A stretch of DNA of 64,000 nucleotides from Malurus cyaneus samueli (taxonomy: Eukaryota > Chordata > Aves > Passeriformes > Maluridae): assembly GCA_009741485.1 (NCBI GenBank), contig CM019237.1, positions 46,298,982 through 46,362,981 on the forward strand, written 5' to 3'. The notes beneath the pieces were generated by a model, which ran no database searches, had not been told where the DNA came from, and was given only the letters and a program-made list of their open reading frames with translations. Below are positions 13,921-24,560 of the stretch, one piece after another (positions within the stretch are counted from its first letter, which is position 1; the number at the start of each line of letters is the position of its first letter). The translations under genes and the position numbers were made by a program.

Positions 13921-14250
13921 AACACTGGGAGACTCTGGAGAGCCTGTTCTTGTGCCCAACCACCCTCTGGGGGAAGAACCTTTTTCTAATATCCAACCTA
14001 ATCCTCCCTTGACACAATTTCAGGCCATTCCCTTGGGTCCTGTTTCTGGTGACCACAGAGCAGGGATCAGTGTTTGCCCCTCCACTTCCCCTCATGAAGA
14101 AGTTGCAAGCTGCAATGAGGTCTCCCCTCGGACTCCTCCAGGCTGAACAGAACAAGTGCCCTCAGCCACTCCTCACAGAGCTTCTCCTCAAGGCCCTTCA
14201 CCATCTTTGTTGCCCTCCTTTGGATATTCTCTAACTCAGCCCCATGGAGG
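13921..14250 (-). mobile_element. CR1 LINE fragment (internal to 3' part of ORF2)
   Basis: Read on the minus strand, this stretch follows the familiar CR1 order. First comes the end of ORF2 with ELENIQRRATKMVKGLEEKL, then a frame-shifted RGDLIAACNFF segment. After that come wording equivalent to 'gacaaggg-aaatggcctgaaa', GGAGGATTAGGTTGGATATT, and AAAAAGGTTCTTCCCCCAGAG. CR1 is the dominant avian non-LTR retrotransposon and ORF2 encodes endonuclease and reverse transcriptase. This copy is broken at both sides: it lacks the 8-mer 3' tail, which would lie to the left, and almost all of the 5' part. The frame change within the ORF2 remnant shows it is not functional. The right boundary is approximate. 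Confidence 0.88.
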
Positions 14251-17200
14251 GCCAATGGGGAGCTCCCCAGTTCCATACAACCTGGCAGAGATACTTTAAG
14301 ATGATCGAAGGGATTTCACTCTCTCTCAGAAAGATGAACTAGAAGCAGTAGATTATTGAGAACTTATTTAGAGAAATTTGAAGCCCAGGAGTTCATCTGG
14401 GCTGATATGTGAAGCATTAGCAACTTCTGGCCTCAACAAAAGAGTAAACATTTACCAAAAATTGCCCAAGGCACCTCTGTCAGGAGCCAGCCCTGCCCTC
14501 CTGGCACTCTGTCTCTGCCCTTGCTCAATTCCAGCCCATGCTGCATCACCTCTGGAGCTACTTTGGCTTCCTGGGCAGCTCTACCACCAGGGAACCTGAC
14601 ACCCTGCTCCCACCCAGTCTCATCTACCATGCAAAGGTTTTCCTTCTTTTAAAAAAAGTCATCCATTTCACTTGTTCTCTGTCTCATTTCATATCCCTTA
14701 AAACGTACATTCCTCCATTTCCTCTATCTTTGATCTTTTAATTAATCGGGTTGCCTTTGCTCAAGTGCACTACAATGTCTTTGCAGAATTATTTTTTGTA
14801 CTGTATATTGCCTTGGTTATTTAATTCTCTAAAGTTTTCTGGAGACAGCTTATTTACAGGATATCATATAATAGTAGGAAGGGTTTTAGATTGTGCTGGA
14901 AATGAAGTCATTGCAAAAGTAGCTCTGAAATATGTTATGGATTTAATCCACTGTTTCAGTCTTGCATCCAGATAGAAACAACACCTAAATGTCAAAACAT
15001 GAATGTAAATTTTGTAGTAAAAACAGTTTATAACCAAACAGAACAAAACCATCCTCACATAATTGCCCTCACTAGAAGTATCTATTAATTACATTTTAAA
15101 AGCAGAATTTGGAAAAACATTTTAATTAGGGGTAAACTTGTGTTATTCACAAATATTTCAGTATACTGAATATTATTTAAGTATAATATGTAATGGAAGA
15201 AAATCCCTGCTTCTCCTCTAACAGCTGGGAAATAGCAGTGCTGGGACTAGCATAACACTGGACAGATCTGTTATGAAGCCTGTGTGGCCCACACCTCTCC
15301 TGGTATGCAGGGAAATCCTTAGGTAGTAAATCCATGTACAGCATATTTCCACCTCAGGTTGCCTGGCTTCTGGAGAAAACTTGCATCTAACTGTCCAACA
15401 AACAAACATCTCCCCCAAAAACCAAAACAAAAAAACAAGCCTAGAGAATAAAAATCATCTGTTAGATGTCTCTGTCCTTCTCACAGAAAACTAAACCAAA
15501 GTGAATAGGCAGATCAAGGATTTTTCTGTCCCTCTCCTTCTGTGTATATATTCTTACACACATTTAAAAAAACCCCATATATATATTTAACAAGTCATCA
15601 GTCATCAAAAGTATTACTACAGTAGTAGTCATACTTGCCATCCCTACAAAATACAGTCATAATGACATTCTAAACCTTACAACATTAACATTCTCAATTT
15701 CCCTAGGGAACAGTGTGGCAAGAAGGAAGATTTGCCAGACTATAGCAAAACGTAGAACACTGCACAATTCCCTCAGGGTAATCTGTTTCAAAGAAAGTTG
15801 CAAAAACAATGACGAGGAAGGTAGAGCAACACTTCCAAACGAAACTGCACAGTGTCCCAGAGCTGAGGATTACCCATGAGGTTACTAACTTGCATGGCCC
15901 TTGGCAAAGCAGACCATTTCTAATGGCATGGGTTCATTCAATGTAGAGCTTTTGAGCAAGTGGCTGCAACAAAAATAATTCCAAGGCAGGAAAATATGCA
16001 GTGTGTAAATAAGCTCAAAAACATTAATAAAAAGTGTAAAGACCAAGAGAAGTCAGGGAGGCAAGTGGACTGGCCAAGAGAATAAAAACAAGCTTTGACT
16101 CATCTGTTGCCTCACCAGGTTAGGAGAGGTGTGCAGGATGGGTTTTTTTGCCAGCACTACTGGCCATCCTACAGAAGCAGGATTTGAAAGGACACGAGAA
16201 GCCTCATTTGGTACTAAGGAATCTGGGAAAAAAGACCATTTTTGTATGACATCTTTTCTCTAACACATCTTTCCCTGTAGCACTATTGTATCTACTGAAA
16301 ATAAAGTAAAAATCACTATTCCCAAATACTTTGCAACAAAGTTCAGATTGACTTGTGAAAAATTCTGTTACCTGTAGGCTATGAAACGGAATGAACTAAT
16401 GGAGCCTCCTTCACTCATAAGCTGCCTCACGGAGGAAGATACATTTTAATTTGAGTGGAGTGATTTTTGACTACATAATTGCCACCTGGGCTGCCTCTAA
16501 AATGATTTTGCTATACAGTTCTTAAAAGTGTCAGCACGTTGCTTATACAATTCTGTGCATGTTATAAAACTTCTCTTCAGATTCACAATAGCAAGGCAGA
16601 GGTAATAGTAGATATGGAACCTATAAAAAAAGCTGAAGGCAGATAAAAGATGCCAAGTGAACTTTTTTTTTTTGTCAACAGAGAGCTGAATTTAAATGCC
16701 ATCACAAGTTCATTGCACAAAGTTTTATGTCATTTGCCACCTTACACCCTTAGAATTCATCCCTTTGCTTGTTTAAAGCATGTAAACATTGCTAATAATT
16801 TTACTTAAACCTATTCAGTTTTACTGAGTTGTTATCAGCTTTTATTGAATGGTGAACTTTTTGAAACTATCAGTTAAAATGTGACACTCTTTACCATGCA
16901 AGCCCCTTTGAAACACACTGATATTTGCTCAAATAACGGCAGATTGCTGTACAGTGCTTTAACAACAATGTGTGAGTGACTCCAGGTGCAGCCAAACTTC
17001 CACAGAGATGTTCCACTGTAATGTTTCAGGAAGACATGATCTCTGAGCTGTCTCAGATGCAGCAAGAGATATTTAAAAAGTAAGACATGAGAAAGAGAAA
17101 CCTCATTATGTGAAATGAGGTTACTTAGTAACTGGGGCTTTTTTAAAGTACTACCTGGAGAAATGCACCTGAAAGAAATCTCACACATTGCAAACTTGAA

Positions 17201-17730
17201 ACATTATCAGGGATTAGAGTCCTAATCCTAACAGACACAAGGCATCACAAGGACCACAGGCATGAAAGCACATCTAGCTCAGAGCCTGACAGCTTGCCTG
17301 GAATCAAAAGGTCAGAGCCTAGTCTGATGCAAAGCTGTTCTTCTGCATCATAAAAGATGCTCTCAGACCTTGTTTGTTTACTCTTAACAGGAGCAGGTAA
17401 TGCCTAGAATGATATTAAAATGGTGTCCAAAATCTGGTGCTGGAGTGGCCCCAACAGCACCAGGTGGATGATGCTTGCGTTGACCTGTCTTGTGGAGTTA
17501 AGCAGGTGACAGCTCTTCAGGGAAGCTCTTCATCTTCACCAGGGCAAGGGCCAGAGCAACACAGGAAACGGGGGAGGAAAGGAGCTTGCAGGATGAACCA
17601 GCCTCTCCTCCACCTTCTCTATTGGGAGACCAAACCCTTGCAGCCACTTTCACCCACCCTGGAAATCTTCCAGGGGAGTTGGCACAGGCCCCTGCCTGTT
17701 CCCAGGCAGCTTCCTCAAATATCTCACTCT
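14251..17730. other. Noncoding DNA, no gene seen
   Basis: Mostly AT-rich unique sequence. A C-rich patch at about 14470-14640 has overlapping open frames without recognisable content. A/C-rich simple sequence lies at about 15400-15440, and a T run at about 16662-16674. The segment 17440-17720 is more G+C-rich and unassigned. Confidence 0.55.
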
Positions 17731-17805
17731 CCTCATGATTAGAAAGCTTTCCTTCATGTTTGAAGTTCCATTACTACAGGTTAAGGCCTCTTGTCCTTGA
17801 TCTAC
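17731..17805 (-). mobile_element. Probable degraded CR1 fragment
   Basis: On the minus strand the words AGTGAGTAGATCAAGGACAA, GAGGCCTTAACC and GAAAGCTTTCTAATCATGAG align in order with the CR1 segment usually reading 'agtgacaggacaagaggaaatggcctcaaa ... gatattagaaagaatttcttc'. Divergence is high and the fragment short, so this is a likely but not certain CR1 relic. No tail or target-site duplication is visible. Confidence 0.4.
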
Positions 17806-20800
17806 TCACTGTGGACAGACAGATCAAACTATTTTCCTGTTTGCCACCACCTTTGATGTAGCACAACTGAAGGGACAAACACGCACTCTCCCAGTCCTGA
17901 CCCTGCCAGACTGAGCACCAGCAGATCCTTGGCTGAACTCCTGCACACCTTGATTTCCAGCTGCTCTTGCTGCTCTCTCCCAAAATTTCTTCCGTTGGTT
18001 TTTCCACCTCCTCCTAGAAGGCGACTGCCTCAAACCAGGCAAAACACTACAGCTGAGATCTTCTGTGTGCCAGCAACAGAAGGAGGATTTCTCCAGGTGT
18101 CTTCCACACAGATATCCTCCTCCTACACCACAGTATGTTGCCTGTTTGCAGCAGTACATTATTGGCTCACACTCTGTTTTTGTATCACTGGAACTCCCCC
18201 ACCTCCAGATCTTTTCCCAGAAAGCAGCCACTTCTTGTTCCCCATCCTCCACACTTGCAGTTGATTTTTCTCTGCCTTCATGTGGTCATCCCAACTAAAT
18301 AGCATCCAACCATTTTTGTATCTTTTCATGGCCATTTCATTTTGACTTCTGTCCGTCAACATTCCTGCTGCATATTTGACTGGTTTCTGTAATGTGTAAA
18401 TGTACTTAGAATAGAATATCTACAAAATACGTAACAGAATGTCATATTACATATGTCATAGACTGTCATGTTCTATCAGTAATTGTACAGCATCAAAGTC
18501 TAGGTGACCTCCATAAAATGTCCTGTACCTTTCAGAGTAACAGGTTTAATATCTATCCTGTTCTTTTTCAGATGATACTGCGCAATATTCCACTTTGTAA
18601 GAGTTTCATGAACATCACATTTCAGTAGTTTGCAAATGAGTGTCACGAAAGACTCTCTAAAACCACTACAAAAGCCAAAAAAATGTCAGTACTATTTCTC
18701 CTGCATCCAGAAATCATGATGCTCTCTCACATGAGAAAATCAGATGGCTTTCATGAAATCAGAGGACTGATCCTCATCTCCTTATTACCCTTTAAATATG
18801 AATCAACAGCTTACTTGCTCAGTAAGTTTTCCTGTATTTTCTTTTCAGGGATTAATGCCAAACTAACTAGTTAACAATTTCTTGGCTACCCTTTTTCTTC
18901 CTTCATAAAGGTGCTATTTTTTCTCCTTTGTCTTTTCCAGTATAACAGTCCGGTACAATATCAATGGACCAATAATTCCTCTTTAATATATTAAGATCAA
19001 ATTGCACTGTCGAACAGGGAAACTACCTTGGAGGTATTGTGCTTTCTCTCTCATTACAATAAATAGTTCTTTTTAAGCCAGCCTCGCCTCTTTCTGTTCT
19101 TTCTGTCTTTGAATGTGTCTTTCTCCAGGTGGTTAAAATTGCTCACTTTCTACTAGGACTCCACACTGGAAACCTCTTGGTTTGAAACATCAAAAAAGGC
19201 ATTGTGGCCTGGCTTTGAAGTGCTTTGCTCAGAGGGGTCTTTACTTAATTTGCATATAAGTATTGCCCACAGCCCTCACCTAAGAAGTGCCAGAATATTG
19301 AGACTCTGGAATTTCTCATGGCAGTGGTAAGGAAACAGAGATATTTCCTTTGAATTTCAAATTGCTCTCCAATATAGCCTTACTTTGTGAGCACCAGAAT
19401 TTGGGATTTGGGGAAGGAGAGGATTTAAAAATTATCTGTGTTCTGCTAGAGAACACAGCAACATTCTGATGCTGAAGTGAATGAGGATAGGCTGAAGGGC
19501 CTCCCTTCAAGAGTATCACAAGATACTGTCATCTCCTCAATTATTTTCTATTTGGTTCATGAGGCTCTAACTGCTGTATTGGACTTAAATTTGTAAATAA
19601 TTCAAATCAACATAAAATTACATATGCTGTCATTTATTTTTGTATATAATATTCTGAAATATTTGCTTTGTGCCTCTGTTTTCTGTCTCAAAGCAAAATT
19701 TTGTAACTTTTCCTTTGCCTATGAATTATTTCTGATATTTTAAAGGTTTTATGGTTCAGCAAAACATCTATAGTTTTTCATCAAAGCAGTAGAGACATAC
19801 CAACCTGTCAAAAAACATTTGTTACAAACCAAAATTTGCTACAAAGAAAAGATTTACAAAAACAACAGAATTTATATTAAGATCTTGTTAACATTAGCAA
19901 AACAACATTTCTATAACGGCATGAAAAATAACTTAAACACTTTAGCAGATGTTTCAGAGAGGCAAAAATATCTGGCAAAAAAACTCTGAGGGATTTTTTT
20001 GTAATCTGCCCTCTTCCTTCACCCTCACTTTGCTGCTGTCACTCAGATACCAAACAAAAAGCCCAACTGCTCGCAGATGCACAGATGAGTTTTGCCCAGA
20101 GAAGCAGCTGTTCAGTGCCATCCTGGATACTCATCCATCTGAAGCTTTGTCAAGGCACCAGGCTAGCACTGTTCTGTTTCTGCTAACAGAACAGATAGGA
20201 ACTATAAGAGGCATGGTTTGGGGCTTTTTTAAAGAATGAGGGGTTTAAGTAACTGCATGAAGGTGAGAAAGGTAAGTATGGAAACATCAAGGTTATCAGT
20301 AGAGAACACAAAGCACTAATCCCAGGTTTGACCTAGTAATTTTCCTAGTAAATGTTGGATTAGTTCAGATATTTTGCATTAATCTTTTCCATCAGACATT
20401 TTCATTCTGTGGTCTGAAAGTGCCCAGTTTTCATAGTTTCTATCCTCATCCTTATTACCTTATATTAACTTAAAATTATACGTATCTATCGCCAAAGAGA
20501 TAATGGTCTCTTCCAACTAAATTGGATCTGCTTGATGCCCGATGATTTTTGCTTTTCCTTTTTATGTTTTCTGTACCCTCTATGCATCCACCTGTACCCC
20601 TTAGCCCACATGTTTGGACACATTTGTAATTCCTGCAGCCTGATATTCCAGCTTAGTTTAGGAGTTCTGCTGGACAGAGAGACCAAACATCCTCAGGAAG
20701 GAGTCAGTGTGCCGTGTGTTATCTTAAACCCGAGGCTGCAGCCTTGGGTGAAGCCTTCTCTCTGGAACATCTTGTGTAAACTGGGCTCTGGCCTCATCTG

Positions 20801-21618
20801 GGGGGATTCAGTAGAATAGAAGGACATTTCTGCATTTGTTAAGTTTCTTATTGGGGAATCCTAGATAGATATGATAATTCCTGAAATCTATAAAACTTGT
20901 ACCGTGCTGTATACAGTGTGCATTTTCCATCAATTGTGCACCTGGGATCCCAATACCGAGGTAAAATCCTTTTTATCCCCTTAACCATGTCTGTGTCATT
21001 ATTAAAAACTGGCCGTTCAAGGCAACAGCTTGCCTCCTGAAATGTTATATGTAACCTTATATTTATTCACAGCCAAGCTGCCTGAGGGAATAAATTCTTG
21101 TTCCTCCAAGGAAGATATACATGTTCCCTGCGGTACACAGCCCATTTAAAGAAAAAAAATTACTACTATAATTACAAGTTTTCAGGACTTTGTGAAAACC
21201 CTATAAATGTTTTCTTCAGGCATTCACAATGAATAATTTAATAATTTCTAAGTATTTCCCAAGCATTTCCTTGAAACAGCTTGTAGGAGAACAACTTCTC
21301 TTGTGTCAAATCATAAAAATAAACAGAAAATGTTCCTTCAGTACATGCAGACTTGGTCAATACTCAGCTCTGGCCAGTATATTATGAATCTTATATGCCT
21401 CATATTGATCACTGTACTGGAATGTCTGGATAACTCCTTGGCGTGGGAGTTTGTTTTGGGGGAGCCGAACTGAAGGTGTATGGGGAAAAAAGAATCAATG
21501 AGAGTAGATGAAGCATTTGCCAGACAAGAAAGAAATAAGAACATAGCACTGAGTTATTCATATTTCTTTCAAAAAATAGATGAAGCAATGAATTAAGAGG
21601 AGATATACAGGAGAAATA
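17806..21618. other. Noncoding DNA, no gene seen
   Basis: The part up to about 18300 is G+C-balanced and carries a 142-codon open frame on the minus strand (17824-18252) that overlaps a 111-codon frame on the plus strand. Neither shows a domain or periodic hydrophobicity I can name, so I treat them as chance. From 18300 onward the sequence is AT-rich and unique. A weak CR1-3'-end-like phrase near 20495-20525 was not strong enough to call. Confidence 0.55.
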
Positions 21619-21739
21619 CATAGATGATATAGATATAGATATAGATATAGACATAGACATAGACATAGACATAGACATAGACATAGACATAGATATAGAT
21701 ATAGATATAGTTTAGATATAGGTATAGATAGATATACAC
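21619..21739. repeat. Hexamer microsatellite (ATAGAT/ATAGAC)n
   Basis: Fourteen contiguous units of ATAGAY are visible. Four ATAGAT units (from about 21623) are followed by seven ATAGAC units (about 21647-21688) and three ATAGAT units. Degenerate TAGATA-type sequence then runs to about 21739. The block produces artificial Ser-Met-Ile repeats in minus-strand translation and should not be taken as coding. Confidence 0.97.
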
Positions 21740-22052
21740 ACATTATAACACTGGAATGGAAAATTGGAGTTTCTGAGGCAGGATGCTATTTTTCAACAGT
21801 TACACTTGCACAAAGAATTCTGTATTTTTTTAAAGCAGAAAAATAAGATATTTGCAAAAGTTCCTGAATTTTCAATGCAAGTTTTAGCAATAAGAGAAAA
21901 AAATTGAAGGAGCAGCTGGTAGAGCATGTTAGAGAAACATCAGCAGTGCCAAGCTTTCCCTGGCTTCTCTCCTCTATAACCTGTGCTCTTTCTCTGCAAG
22001 CATTGTTCACTGTCACCAAATGGTGTTACTTACCAAACAAATTGTAAATTTT
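21740..22052. other. Noncoding spacer, no gene seen
   Basis: Unique AT-rich sequence between the hexamer microsatellite and the poly-A-tailed insert. Nothing else is recognisable. Confidence 0.6.
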
Positions 22053-22113
22053 AGAAGAAAAAAAAAGCCCAAAAAGGCTACGCCCGTCGGGGCCCTCTCT
22101 TTTCACCTTTGTT

Positions 22114-22149
<36 letters not shown>

Positions 22150-22155
22150 AAGAAG
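22053..22155 (+). mobile_element. Candidate poly-A-tailed retro-insertion, source unknown
   Basis: A short CpG-rich segment (about 22067-22115, with CTACGCCCGTCGGGGCCCTC near its middle) runs directly into 32 uninterrupted A bases (22116-22147). The matching pentamer AGAAG occurs at 22053-22057 before the segment and at 22151-22155 after the A run, as a possible short target-site duplication. This is the appearance of a 5'-truncated retrocopy of a polyadenylated RNA. CR1 does not make poly-A tails, so another machinery or a simple A-run expansion would be needed. I do not recognise the source RNA, no AATAAA precedes the tail, and the flanking match is in purine-rich sequence. Confidence 0.3.
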
Positions 22156-22932
22156 TAGCACGGTAATTCCCTACTGCTGTAATTAGGAAAGCAGAGGGAC
22201 AACCTAGTAATGAAACACTCTGTCTTTCCACTGTATTTCAGCACACTTCGTGGATAAGCATATGTTTTGCTATTGAGTTGAGGTGGGAGGGAGCTTTGCT
22301 GAATTATGGTGTCATTGTTTTAAGTTCCAAAGAGATAAACATATTAATTCTCTAAATACATATTTATATTTATTTCAGTTTCCAGTTTATCTGAATTGCT
22401 CCCACTTTTCCTCAGTCCTGCCAGGAATACATGATCTGCTCACACTATACAATAGGGTCACCTGGCATTCAAAATATTGCACTGAAAAAAATGTAAGCAG
22501 TGTCAAAATCTAACAATTTCTTACGTGCTAAGAAAGACCACTCTCCTCCAGTAGTTGCTGCTAAGTTACTCACAATAACATCACTTTAAGCACATCCATG
22601 ATTACTATCTAGATGTGTTTCCAGCTGTGTGAACTTCTGCACTATTATATTAAATATTAAAAACAGCACATGTGTTCTTAGTGTCTATTTGTGGCTTGCC
22701 TGCATTTTTCACCAAAGCCCTTTCTCTCTTTATCCAAATTTCTTATTAGTTAGACATTTTCTTCTGAGACCAACACCCAGATGAAGTAAATTGCTATAAG
22801 ACCACAGAGTTGAGAAGGCATTTTGGAGCAGTACAGGGTAATCAAAACATAGGTGGAGGTGGAAACCCAATCTACAACTCACAGTTCTGTCAATAGGAAC
22901 AGCTGCTGGTGCACTGTCCTTCTCTCTGGGGA
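22156..22932. other. Noncoding DNA, no gene seen
   Basis: AT-rich unique sequence. Open frames of 72-89 codons on both strands carry no recognisable content. Confidence 0.6.
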
Positions 22933-22972
22933 CACCTGGGAACAGCCCTGTGGCACCTGGGAACAGCCCTGT
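22933..22972. repeat. 21-bp tandem duplication, two copies
   Basis: CACCTGGGAACAGCCCTGTG begins at 22933 and recurs at 22954 with a 21-bp period. The second copy is identical for 19 bases. The period is a multiple of three, so an open frame survives on both strands, but no gene is evident. Confidence 0.93.
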
Positions 22973-23439
22973 CACAGCCTCCACTGGTGGGACTGTCAAC
23001 CACCTGATTCACAGTCCACTGACTGCCAGCAATTGCCATGCTTGGACCCTCAAAACCACCACCTGAAAATAATTTGTTATTAATATAGAAGAGATAGGAC
23101 TTTCACAAAGTAGTCCAAACAGCATTTGCTGCAGAGGGCTAAGGAAATTCCATTTCCTGTGCTGTCCCAACTACTGCTGATTTTGTCTCCAGTTCCTGGA
23201 GGTCTGTTTTGGGCATCAGGCCAGCTCTCTCAAGTGTAGGTGAGCAAGGACAAAGGACATAGTGAGTATTTGGTACAAAAAGCAGCAGGCATTTCCCAGC
23301 TAGCCTAGACCTGCAGCATCTTGCAGCAGAAACAGCAAAACAGAAAACACATTTGCCTTTTTGGTTTTTCTGCTTCTTAATTTACAGCTTGGTTTGGTGA
23401 GTAACCTCAGCACATCAAAACCTCGTTTCTATAAGCAAA
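22973..23439. other. Noncoding DNA, no gene seen
   Basis: Unique sequence leading into the CR1 copy. The stretch 23360-23439 stays in frame with the CR1 ORF2 remnant but does not resemble CR1, so I place the element start at about 23440. Confidence 0.55.
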
Positions 23440-23623
23440 CAGATTCAAAACTGGGAGGAGATGTCGACTCCCTTGAGGGCAGGGAGGCCCTGCAGAGAGA
23501 CCTCAACAAATCAGAGGACTGGACAATCACCAACTGTATGAAGTCCAACAAGGAAAAGTGCTGGATTCTGCATCCTTGTGGCTCCCTTCCAACTCAGCAT
23601 ATTCTGGGATTCTGTGATTATGG
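23440..23623 (+). mobile_element. CR1 LINE copy, internally deleted, with 3' tail
   Basis: The plus-strand frame reads SKLGGDVDSLEGREALQRDL and then NCMKSNKEKCWILHPCG. This is a CR1 reverse-transcriptase segment, where the family usually has 'MKFNKGKCRILHLG'. Directly after it, CCCTTCCAACTCAGC (from about 23584) is the CR1 3' untranslated end. Next come tail units ATTCTGGG (23601-23608), ATTCTGTG (23609-23616) and partial ATTATGG (23617-23623). The rest of the ORF2 C-terminal part and most of the 3' UTR are missing between these two pieces, near 23580. The element is dead and its 5' end truncated. I cannot tell whether the deletion came before or after insertion. Confidence 0.9.
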
Positions 23624-24229
23624 ATCTGCCACACCAATTCCTGAAACTGACACCAAATTTGCAAAGCAAGTGAAAAAAATACATCCAGAAGGAATCCTTG
23701 TCTGTGAGAGGAATTGATGTTGCTCTTCCCATACCTGCTGCAGACAGATGGGTATCAGCCTCACAATGGCCTTGCTATCTGCACTGAAGTCCATTTCCCC
23801 TAACACCCCACAACCTTCTAGCTTTGTGGACTTTCCATATCCATTTGTGAGTCAAATTTTTCTTTCTTAGAAAGTGACAATCAGCTTTAAACCTACACAT
23901 CTGATAATGCCCTGGGTAGCCTGTTCCAGCACAATAACTATTGCCTTCACACACAGAGCACAGCAGACCAAAGCCCACAGCAAAAGAGGCACCTTAACAA
24001 AAAGCAGAAAACAGAATTCCCATTCACAGTGCCAGGCAGCAAGGTTCTGTATGCTATCTCCCATCACATTCATCTCTTGAATAGGCTTGGTCATGCAAAC
24101 TCATAGACACATCAGTAATCTTGGTCTTGGCTGACACAAAAGCAGAGAAAATAGTCACATGTCAAGGGAATTGCAAGCTCAAGTCCGTTATTTACCAGAG
24201 TACACAGCTGGTAACAAAACCAGTCATTT
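23624..24229. other. Noncoding DNA, no gene seen
   Basis: Unique sequence between the CR1 tail and the AT-rich enhancer-like block. The open frames on both strands (62-75 codons) overlap each other and have no recognisable content. Confidence 0.55.
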
Positions 24230-24560
24230 TTACATTCATGAGTAAGGCCCTTAGGCACCGGGCCTGCTGTTATTAATTATTTTTTTAAATTTTTCATAGA
24301 CTGGGTTTATTTCTTTGAATCGCTCAGCTTTTGAGACTAATTAAATAATAAAAATGTTTCATTTGCTGAATTGCAGCATGTTGCTCTCACACAATGCAAA
24401 GAACCAGATGGGTATTTGTTTGGCTGCTAAATCCATTAGTTATTGTTTGTGATCTTGCTTCTGCTTAAAAAACTGTTAACATTGGGGCATAGCTTTTTCA
24501 GCCTAAATTTGCATGAGTAATTTTTTCAGATGACAAATTAGGTCTTTGATCCCCCTGGTA
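24230..24560. promoter_or_regulatory. Possible conserved enhancer-like block
   Basis: Visible words include TAATTA at 24274-24279 and 24338-24343 (homeodomain core), a perfect octamer ATTTGCAT at 24507-24514 (POU factors) and an E-box CAGATG at 24527-24532. A small GC hairpin AGGCCC-GGGCCT lies at about 24245-24265. No repeats or open frames dominate. Dense homeodomain/POU/E-box words in repeat-free AT-rich DNA are typical of vertebrate conserved noncoding elements. Conservation itself cannot be judged from one sequence, so this is an inference. Confidence 0.25.

Noticed and set aside
17824..18252. 142-codon minus-strand open frame with several Cys and Trp
   Set aside because: No recognisable domain, no splice or promoter context, and the plus strand is open over most of the same bases.
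20490..20530. CR1 3'-end-like phrase (GGTCTCTTCCAACTAAATT)
   Set aside because: Only about 20 bases fit, with no tail 8-mers and no upstream CR1 sequence.
21409..21743. Minus-strand frames with Met-Ser and Leu-Cys repeats
   Set aside because: Direct translation of the ATAGAY microsatellite.
22076..22084. Nine-base match to a 5.8S rRNA word (GGCTACGCC)
   Set aside because: Neighbouring bases do not continue the rRNA sequence, so this is probably coincidence.
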